From an uncultured bacterium (lineage in GTDB: Bacteria; Bacteroidota; Bacteroidia; Sphingobacteriales; Sphingobacteriaceae): a DNA stretch of 64,000 nucleotides. Below the pieces are notes generated by a model. It worked only from the letters and a program-made list of their open reading frames with translations. It was not told the origin of the DNA and searched no databases. The number at the start of each line of letters is the position of its first letter. Positions within the stretch are counted from its first letter, which is position 1. The position numbers and the translations under genes were made by a program. Below are positions 54,294 to 62,057 of this stretch, one piece after another. The stretch lies in contig CAIKLP010000018.1 in assembly GCA_903828245.1 (NCBI GenBank), forward strand, positions 1-64,000, read 5' to 3'.

Positions 54294-56832
54294 ATTCGGC
54301 TCGATGTTATTTTTATTGATGGCAATTTGCGTACTAGCAAATAATCAAGCACAAGCCCAATCAATAATAGATTTAACAAATGCGGCACCTTGGTATTTTA
54401 AAGAATTCAATAATGCCGAGTCGCAATGGCTGCAGGCTAAAGTGCCGGGTACCATTCACCAAGATTTATTAGCTCATCAATTAATTGCAGATCCCTATTT
54501 ATTAAATAAGGAACAGCAGGCACAATGGCCAGCTCAAAAGGAATGGCTTTACCAAACCACCATTTTATTGACACCGGCTTCGGCGGCTTATCAACAAATG
54601 GAATTAGTTTTCGAGGGATTAGATACTGATGCAGAAATTTTGATCAATGGAAAAGTAATCGCAAGCGTTAATAATATGTTTCGCATTTGGAAGTTCAATG
54701 TTCGTCCATTGCTAAAAATTGGTAACAACGATTTGCAAATAAAATTTTTATCAAGCGAAAATTTGGCGGCTTTGGCTTACCATAAATTGCAACCCAAAAT
54801 TCCATTAGATGAAAGAATCATGGTCCGCAAAGCAGCCTATCAATTTGGTTGGGATTGGGGTCCTCGTTTGGTTACAGCGGGGATTTATAAAAAAGTGTAT
54901 TTACATTGCTGGGATCAATTAAAAATCGAACACATTCAATATCAGCAGTTGCAAATAGATACTGCAATGGCTCGCTTAAATGCAAAAGTCGGAATCAATA
55001 GTCTTGTTGAACAAGAAATTAGCTATCAAATTATCGATAGTACCACCAAGCAAATATATGCAAGTAGTAAATTAAAAGTAGTGAAGGGGCAGCAATTTTT
55101 TTCAATTCCATTTACCATCAATAAGCCCAAGTTGTGGTGGTGCAATGGTTTGGGAGCACCCAATTTATTAAATTTAACATTCATACTACTTAGCAAGAAT
55201 ATAAAAATAGCAGAAAACACCCGCATAGGCTTAAGAAAAATTGAACTCGTTCAACAAGCTGATCAAAAAGGAAAATCTTTTTATTTCAAATTAAATGGAC
55301 TGCCTGTTTTTATGAAAGGGGCCAATTATATTCCGCAAGATAATTTTATACCTCGGGTAAGTATTGCGCAAACAAAAAGTTTAATTCAACAAGCAAAAGC
55401 GGCAAACTTTAATATGTTAAGGGTTTGGGGCGGTGGCATCTACGAGAGCGATGCGTTTTATAACGCGTGTGACGAATCTGGCATTTTAGTTTGGCAAGAT
55501 TTTATGTTTGCTTGCGGCTTAGTGCCAAGTGGCGCGGCATTTGCCAATAATGTTAAACAAGAAATTGCCGATCAACTCATTCGATTAAGAAACCATCCAT
55601 GTATTGCATTGTGGTGTGGTAATAACGAAGTAGCAGAGGGCTGGTCTAATTGGGGCTGGCAAAAACAATTTAATCTGAGCGCTGCAGATTCTATTCGAAT
55701 TTGGGCAGATTATCAAAAAATATTTCATCAAATCATTCCATCGGTCATCGATAGCTTGAGCGATGGCATTGCTTATTGGCCATCATCTCCTCAATTTGGT
55801 TGGGGTAGAAAAGAAAGTTTACTATTTGGAGACATCCATTATTGGGGAGTTTGGTGGGGCGAAGAACCTTTCGAAAAATACCAACAAAAAGTAGGTCGAT
55901 TTGTATCCGAGTATGGCTTTCAATCTTTTCCAAGTAAAAGTACCCTCGAAAAATTTACGAACCTAAACGATCGAAAACTAAATTCGAACACGATGCAAGC
56001 GCATCAAAAACATCCCAAAGGTTTTCAAATCATAGACCAACAAATGGGCTTGTACTATCAAAAACCATCCGACTTCGACACATATGCCTATACAAGCCAA
56101 GTTTTGCAAGCAGAGGGCCTAAAAATAGCCATAGAGGCCCATCGTATGGCAATGCCATATTGTATGGGGACATTATATTGGCAGTTCAACGATTGTTGGC
56201 CGGTGGTGTCTTGGTCGAGCAGCGATTATTACCAAGAAAAAAAAGCGGCCTATTATTTTGTTAAAAAAAGTTTTGCCACCAATATGTTGGCATTCCAAAA
56301 ACAAAATGATAGTTTACAATTGTATGTTGTCAGCGATTCGCTTCAAGCCATGCAAGTAAAATTAAATTTTGTAGTGATGACCCATACTGGAAAAATTGTT
56401 TTCCAATCAAAAAATCAATATAATCTTAGGCCACAATCTGCAACAAAATTAACTCAATTTAGTATGGCCAGTTTAACTAAAGGCTATGATCCAACACGTT
56501 TAGTTGGCGTCGCAACCATCGAAAAACAAGATGGAAGTACGATAACAAACTATTATTATTTTGATGTGATAAAAAATTTAGACTTAGTGGCCGATCGCAT
56601 CAGTGTTAATCAATCTGCAGGCAATGGCCAAATTGCTATTCGCATTTCTTCCCCAACTTGGAAAAAAAATATCCAGCTCAGTACCAGTGTTGCAGGCGAA
56701 TTTTCTGATAATTATTTTGATCTTATGCCCAATCAAACACAAGTTATTTATTTCAAACCTACGCATACACTTTCATTGGAAAATATTCCTTTGACTACCA
56801 AATTTATTTATAATAAAGAATCGAAAAAATAA
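54286..56832 (+). CDS. GH2 beta-mannosidase, exported
   Basis: The 848-residue enzyme removes terminal beta-linked mannose, such as the core mannose of N-glycans after alpha-mannose removal. A signal peptide (MRKFGSMLFLLMAICVLANN) precedes the jelly-roll domain (VPGTIHQDLLAHQLIADPYL, EWLYQTTI). The barrel carries the acid/base Glu in WCGNNEVAEGWSNWGW near residue 446 and the nucleophile Glu in GRFVSEYGFQSFPSKST near residue 541. The QFGWDWGPRL segment is typical of MANBA-like GH2 enzymes. Sequence and length match family beta-mannosidases. It overlaps cutC and precedes GH92 by 6 bases. Confidence 0.93.
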   Translation: MRKFGSMLFLLMAICVLANNQAQAQSIIDLTNAAPWYFKEFNNAESQWLQAKVPGTIHQDLLAHQLIADPYLLNKEQQAQWPAQKEWLYQTTILLTPASAAYQQMELVFEGLDTDAEILINGKVIASVNNMFRIWKFNVRPLLKIGNNDLQIKFLSSENLAALAYHKLQPKIPLDERIMVRKAAYQFGWDWGPRLVTAGIYKKVYLHCWDQLKIEHIQYQQLQIDTAMARLNAKVGINSLVEQEISYQIIDSTTKQIYASSKLKVVKGQQFFSIPFTINKPKLWWCNGLGAPNLLNLTFILLSKNIKIAENTRIGLRKIELVQQADQKGKSFYFKLNGLPVFMKGANYIPQDNFIPRVSIAQTKSLIQQAKAANFNMLRVWGGGIYESDAFYNACDESGILVWQDFMFACGLVPSGAAFANNVKQEIADQLIRLRNHPCIALWCGNNEVAEGWSNWGWQKQFNLSAADSIRIWADYQKIFHQIIPSVIDSLSDGIAYWPSSPQFGWGRKESLLFGDIHYWGVWWGEEPFEKYQQKVGRFVSEYGFQSFPSKSTLEKFTNLNDRKLNSNTMQAHQKHPKGFQIIDQQMGLYYQKPSDFDTYAYTSQVLQAEGLKIAIEAHRMAMPYCMGTLYWQFNDCWPVVSWSSSDYYQEKKAAYYFVKKSFATNMLAFQKQNDSLQLYVVSDSLQAMQVKLNFVVMTHTGKIVFQSKNQYNLRPQSATKLTQFSMASLTKGYDPTRLVGVATIEKQDGSTITNYYYFDVIKNLDLVADRISVNQSAGNGQIAIRISSPTWKKNIQLSTSVAGEFSDNYFDLMPNQTQVIYFKPTHTLSLENIPLTTKFIYNKESKK

Positions 56833-56838
56833 ACACCT

Positions 56839-59760
56839 ATGAAAAAAATCATTCTGTACTTTTTTTGTTTCCCCATTTTGTTGGCTTCGGCACAAAAACA
56901 AAAAACAAATTTAGCAAAAATGGTAAATCCATTTATCGGCACAGGAGGCCACGGGCATACCTTTCCAGGCGCTTCAAGTCCATTCGGTATGGTGCAATTG
57001 AGCCCAGATACTCGACTAGATGGATGGGATGGTTGCGGTGGTTACCATTACGATGATAGTATTATTTATGGTTTTTCTCATACGCATTTAAGCGGCACAG
57101 GTGTTTCTGATTACGGAGATATTTTACTCATGCCCAGTACCAATGCGGCGGTTGATTTATCAAATTATGCTTATGCACAAAAGTTTAGTCATCAAGCAGA
57201 GTCGGCACATGCTGGATTTTATGAAGTACAATTAGCTAATCAGGTTAAGGTATCACTTACAGCAACTAGTAGAGCAGGTTACCATCGTTACCAATTTCCA
57301 AATCAATCAAATGTCAATTTGGTGCTCAATTTAAAACACCGCGACCAAGTGATTGCTTCTAGTTTAAAACAAATCAATGCTTATGAAATAGAAGGGATGC
57401 GCCGTTCCAAAGCTTGGGCGAACGATCAACATGTTTATTTTGTGATGCGTTTTTCCAAGCCTATTCAAAGTATCCAATTAGCGAATCAACAAATACTAAA
57501 AATTGGAGAAACTATTCAAAGTAAAGATATCATATCGCTTATTCATTTTCAGCAAGATCAAAATTCAACGCTAGAGGTTAAAGTTGGCATTTCGGCAGTG
57601 AGCGAAGCAGGCGCTAGGCTCAATTTGGAAAAAGAAATGGCAAACCTATCTTTTGAAAAAGTACTTGCCAATGTTAACGTAAATTGGAACCTAGAATTAG
57701 GTAAAATTACCATCAAAGATCCTCGTGTAAAATTAAAAAATATTTTTTATACGACACTGTACCATGCCATGCTCAGTCCTAATGTTTACAATGATGTAGA
57801 CGGTCATTACAGGGGAAGAGATTTACAAATACATCAATCCAAAGAATTCAATAATTATTCTGTTTTTTCGTTATGGGATACCTATCGTGCCGAGCATCCT
57901 TTGTTAACGGTGATAGATCAGAAAAGAAGCAACGATTTTATTCAAACTTTTATTCATCAAGCGGAACAAGGCGGATTACTTCCAGTCTGGGAGTTATCGG
58001 GTAACGAAACCAATTGTATGATTGGTTATCATTCCGTTTCGGTTATTGCCGATGCCTTTCTCAAAGGAATTCGTCAATATGATGTAGAGAAAGCATTTGA
58101 AGCGATGAAAAAATCGGCGAATCAAAATGAACTTTCTTTAAATGCTTATCGACTATTTGGATTTGTACCTGCCGATATAGCTTCAGAGTCTGTTTCTAAA
58201 ACTTTAGAATACGCATATGACGATTGGTGTATTGCCCAAATGGCAAAGGCCTTAGGGCATCAAGCAGATTACGAAATTTTTATTCAGCGTGCACAATATT
58301 ATAAAAATGTATTTGATCAATCGAGTGGTTTCATGCGAGCAAGAATTAACAATACTTGGATTAGTCCATTTAATCCTTACGAAGTTAATTTTAATTATAC
58401 CGAAGCCAATGCTTGGCAATATGCATTTATGGTTCCTCAAGATATCAATGGATTAATGGATTTGATGGGAGGGAAGAAACAATTTGCCGCAAAATTAATG
58501 CAACTTTTTATGGCAGATACAGCCACAACCGGAAGGGTGCAAGCCGACATCAGTGGTTTAATTGGTCAATACGCTCATGGCAACGAGCCCAGTCATCATA
58601 TGGCTTATCTGTTTAATGCTGCGGGGCAACCTTGGAAAACACAAAGTTTAGTGAGTAACATTTCCGAAGTAATGTATCGTTATCATCCTAACGGTTTAAT
58701 CGGTAACGAAGATTGCGGGCAAATGTCTGCATGGTATGTATGGTCTGCTATGGGCTTGTATCCGGTAACTCCGGGTGCAGCTAATTATGCCATCGGTTCA
58801 CCTATGTTCGAAGAAGTAACAATTCATTTAGAAAATGGTAAGCAGTTTATTATTAAAGTGAAAAAGAATGGAGATGATGCGCATTACATTCAGACTGCAA
58901 AACTAAATCAGCAGCCATACAATCAAAGTGATATTGCTCATCAAACCATAATGAATGGGGCTACGCTTGTATTTCAAATGGCTGATACCGCCAATAAAAA
59001 TTGGGCTACAGATAATTATACCGCTACAACCATTCAAGATCAATTGATTACCGCTACACCCTTTGTAGCACAAGCCACTCGAACTTTTTACGATTCTACT
59101 TTAGTGGCTATGCAAAGTGTGATTTCGAATGCTCGCATTTACTTTACGCTCAATGGAGATGAGCCAAGTGCAAAATCAAATTTATATAGTAAACCGTTTT
59201 ATATTCATCAAACAACATCTATTAAAATGTTGGCCATTGCGCCAAATTCTTTGCCTTCTAAAACGGTGGAGTCGCTACATACTAAAATGATAGATCATCG
59301 TAAGGTGCAAATAAAATATCCTTATGCGCCACAATATGCCGCATCGGGTCCACAAACTTTGGTCGATTTTATCAAAGGCACCACCAGCTTTCAAACAGGC
59401 GCATGGCAAGGATTTGAAGGCGTTGATTTAATAGCAACAGTTGATTTAGGAGAAATAAAAAACATTCAACAAATAGCGACTACATTTCTACAAGACCAAG
59501 GTTCTTGGATTTTCTTACCCAAAGAAGTAAGCTATGCTATTTCAACAGATGGATTGAATTTTAAAGAATTGGATAAATTAAATTATGCTGCAGAGCAAGA
59601 TAATGCAAATAAATTAATACATGCTTTTGTGAAAAGTTTTAATGCAACAAAAGTGAGATATGTAAAAATTAACGCAAAAAATATTGGAAATTGCCCAAGC
59701 TGGCACTTAGGAGCAGGTGGTACTTCATGGATTTTTGCAGACGAAATAGCGATAGAATAA
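56839..59760 (+). CDS. GH92 exo-alpha-mannosidase with C-terminal CHB_HEX-like and discoidin-like domains
   Basis: GH92 enzymes are calcium-dependent exo-alpha-mannosidases that trim high-mannose N-glycans. The 973-residue protein has a signal peptide (MKKIILYFFCFPILLASAQ) and the family opening MVNPFIGTGGHGHTFPGASS. GFSHTHLSGTGVSDYGDILL, LWDTYRAEHPLLT and the catalytic-Glu segment GNEDCGQMSAWYVWSAMG follow. After about residue 735 come two extra domains: a chitobiase/hexosaminidase C-terminal-like domain (ARIYFTLNGDEPS) and a discoidin-like domain (ending NCPSWHLGAGGTSWIFADEI). The latter closely resembles the end of the GH20 next door. The linkage specificity cannot be read from sequence. 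Confidence 0.94.
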   Translation: MKKIILYFFCFPILLASAQKQKTNLAKMVNPFIGTGGHGHTFPGASSPFGMVQLSPDTRLDGWDGCGGYHYDDSIIYGFSHTHLSGTGVSDYGDILLMPSTNAAVDLSNYAYAQKFSHQAESAHAGFYEVQLANQVKVSLTATSRAGYHRYQFPNQSNVNLVLNLKHRDQVIASSLKQINAYEIEGMRRSKAWANDQHVYFVMRFSKPIQSIQLANQQILKIGETIQSKDIISLIHFQQDQNSTLEVKVGISAVSEAGARLNLEKEMANLSFEKVLANVNVNWNLELGKITIKDPRVKLKNIFYTTLYHAMLSPNVYNDVDGHYRGRDLQIHQSKEFNNYSVFSLWDTYRAEHPLLTVIDQKRSNDFIQTFIHQAEQGGLLPVWELSGNETNCMIGYHSVSVIADAFLKGIRQYDVEKAFEAMKKSANQNELSLNAYRLFGFVPADIASESVSKTLEYAYDDWCIAQMAKALGHQADYEIFIQRAQYYKNVFDQSSGFMRARINNTWISPFNPYEVNFNYTEANAWQYAFMVPQDINGLMDLMGGKKQFAAKLMQLFMADTATTGRVQADISGLIGQYAHGNEPSHHMAYLFNAAGQPWKTQSLVSNISEVMYRYHPNGLIGNEDCGQMSAWYVWSAMGLYPVTPGAANYAIGSPMFEEVTIHLENGKQFIIKVKKNGDDAHYIQTAKLNQQPYNQSDIAHQTIMNGATLVFQMADTANKNWATDNYTATTIQDQLITATPFVAQATRTFYDSTLVAMQSVISNARIYFTLNGDEPSAKSNLYSKPFYIHQTTSIKMLAIAPNSLPSKTVESLHTKMIDHRKVQIKYPYAPQYAASGPQTLVDFIKGTTSFQTGAWQGFEGVDLIATVDLGEIKNIQQIATTFLQDQGSWIFLPKEVSYAISTDGLNFKELDKLNYAAEQDNANKLIHAFVKSFNATKVRYVKINAKNIGNCPSWHLGAGGTSWIFADEIAIE

Positions 59761-59761
59761 G

Positions 59762-62047
59762 ATGAAAAAAAGTATAAGGATTATTTTTATTTTGGTAATT
59801 GGCATTTTGCCAATGAGGCTTCTTTCACAAGCCATAGCAACACCCATTCAAATTATTCCGGCTCCACAAAAAATAACACACAGCGAAGGGCAATTTGTTT
59901 TTAATGAAAACACGCAGCTTGTTTTTGATAATAAAAATTCGGAATTAAAAAATACCGCTATTTATTTACAATCATTTTTGGCAAAGGCAACAAATTTGTC
60001 GTTTAAAGTAAGCACCAAAAATGCACCCGATAATAATGTTATATATATTGGCATTGCTACTAATTTGGCGCTTCCTAGCCCAGAAGGCTATCAATTAATT
60101 ATCACAAAAAACAAGGTAAGTATTATTGGAAATAGTTTGGCTGGCGTATTTTACGGTATACAAAGTATGAGACAATTGTTACCAGCAGCAATAGAAAATA
60201 ATGGCAATCTAAAAAGCCTGCTGCAGTTTCAATTACCTTGTCTACAAATTACCGACTATCCAAAATTTGCTTGGCGTGGACTCAATTTAGATTGTTGTAG
60301 ACATTTCATGGATAAAGCATTTATTCTACATTATTTAGATGTGCTTGCTTATTATAAAATGAATAAATTTCATTGGCATTTAACAGAAGATCAAGCTTGG
60401 CGAATAGAGATAAAAAAATATCCAAAACTCACCTCGGTTGGTGCTTTCAGAAAAGAAAAAGAAGGCAATATTTATGGTGGATTTTATACGCAAGAAGATA
60501 TCAAAGAAGTGGTGGCTTATGCTGCTAAATTAAATATCGAAGTAATTCCAGAAATAGAAATGCCAGGACATTCCTTGGCTGCCATTGCCGCATATCCTGC
60601 GCTTTCTTGCAACAAAGCACCGCTTGCGGTTGCAAATACCTGGGGCGTTTTTAAAGACATCTATTGTGCAGGTAACGATAGTACATTTGTTTTTTTAGAA
60701 AATGTATTAACAGAAGTGTTTGCTTTATTTCCTTCTAAATATATTCATATAGGAGGCGATGAAGCACCTAAATATCGTTGGGAAAATTGCGCTGCTTGTC
60801 GGCTAAGAATGCAAAACGAAAAACTCAAAGATGCACACGAATTACAAAGTTATTTTATCAAACGAATGGAAAAATTTGCCAATTTAAATGGTAAAAAAAT
60901 AATTGGTTGGGATGAAATTTTAGAAGGTGGATTAGCCCCCAACGCAACGGTTCAATCGTGGAGAGGAGTAGAAGGTGCAATAGCTGCTGTTAATTCGCAA
61001 CACGATGCCATTGTATCGCCCACCAGTCATTGCTATTTTGATTATTCTTTAAAGTCGATTGATTTAGCAAAAGTGTATAGTTTTAATCCAATACCTGCAG
61101 GCATTTTGGCCGAAAACGAAAAGTACATTTTAGGTGGAGAATGCAATATGTGGACCGAAAAAGCACCTCAAAACCTAGTCGATTCAAAAGTATTTCCACG
61201 CTTATTAGCATTAGCCGAAGTTTTGTGGACCAATCCAATGCCTCGCAATTTCGAAGCATTCAACCAAAGAGTAGTATCGCATTATCCTCGCTTAACGGCA
61301 TTGGGTATTCATTATGGTTTTGATAAACAAGGGATCACTTTTTCGATTCAAGCAAATCCACTAGCTAAAGCCTTTCAAGTGGAATTAATTCCTGCCCAAG
61401 CCGATTTAAAAATAGTATATACTTTAGATCAATCACTACCCCAAATTGGAAATCCAAAAGCAATAGTTTATGATAAAGCCATTCAATTACAAGAGTCTGG
61501 TATTTTAAAAGCCGCAATACAACAAGTCGACACCAATCAATTAGAAGTCTTCAGTCGTCAATTTGATATTCACCAAGCCATTGCCAAGCCTTGCACAATC
61601 AATGCTAAGCCCAGCGATAGTTATGCAGCCAATGGGGCTAATTCATTAGTCGACGGGCTCATTGGTTCGATTGATTTTCATGATGGACTTTGGTTAGGGT
61701 TCCAGCAAAATCATTTAGAAGCCATTATAGACTTGGGGGAAAATAAAAAAATCAACAGCATACAAGCTCATTTTCTACAGAGTATGCCTTCTTGGATTTT
61801 ATTTCCCGAAAGTGTTTCCTTATATACTTCGAGTGATGGCATTCAATTTAAATTATTCAAAGTGCTTGAAAATAAATTTCCTCAAAATGTGAGCGAAACA
61901 AGTATGCAATACTTTAGCTTTGAATTGCCAAATACAAGCACACGTTATATTAAATTGATTGCTAAAAAAGTGGATAAATGTCCCGAATGGCACGAAGCGG
62001 CTGGAAGTGAGGCTTGGTTATTTGTAGATGAAATTAGTATATATTAA
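59762..62047 (+). CDS. GH20 beta-N-acetylhexosaminidase with C-terminal discoidin-like domain
   Basis: The 761-residue enzyme removes terminal beta-linked GlcNAc or GalNAc. Signal peptide (MKKSIRIIFILVIGILPMRL), an N-terminal GH20b domain (IIPAPQKITHSEGQFVFNEN) and the catalytic barrel. The barrel has NKFHWHLTEDQAWRIEIKKY near residue 201 and the catalytic Asp-Glu pair in YIHIGGDEAPKYRW near residue 332. The C-terminal discoidin-like domain ends NKVDKCPEWHEAAGSEAW-like and matches that of the GH92 protein. It starts one base after the GH92 stop. It would clear antennal or core GlcNAc left by the other enzymes. Confidence 0.94.
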   Translation: MKKSIRIIFILVIGILPMRLLSQAIATPIQIIPAPQKITHSEGQFVFNENTQLVFDNKNSELKNTAIYLQSFLAKATNLSFKVSTKNAPDNNVIYIGIATNLALPSPEGYQLIITKNKVSIIGNSLAGVFYGIQSMRQLLPAAIENNGNLKSLLQFQLPCLQITDYPKFAWRGLNLDCCRHFMDKAFILHYLDVLAYYKMNKFHWHLTEDQAWRIEIKKYPKLTSVGAFRKEKEGNIYGGFYTQEDIKEVVAYAAKLNIEVIPEIEMPGHSLAAIAAYPALSCNKAPLAVANTWGVFKDIYCAGNDSTFVFLENVLTEVFALFPSKYIHIGGDEAPKYRWENCAACRLRMQNEKLKDAHELQSYFIKRMEKFANLNGKKIIGWDEILEGGLAPNATVQSWRGVEGAIAAVNSQHDAIVSPTSHCYFDYSLKSIDLAKVYSFNPIPAGILAENEKYILGGECNMWTEKAPQNLVDSKVFPRLLALAEVLWTNPMPRNFEAFNQRVVSHYPRLTALGIHYGFDKQGITFSIQANPLAKAFQVELIPAQADLKIVYTLDQSLPQIGNPKAIVYDKAIQLQESGILKAAIQQVDTNQLEVFSRQFDIHQAIAKPCTINAKPSDSYAANGANSLVDGLIGSIDFHDGLWLGFQQNHLEAIIDLGENKKINSIQAHFLQSMPSWILFPESVSLYTSSDGIQFKLFKVLENKFPQNVSETSMQYFSFELPNTSTRYIKLIAKKVDKCPEWHEAAGSEAWLFVDEISIY

Positions 62048-62057
62048 ATATTTTCAT

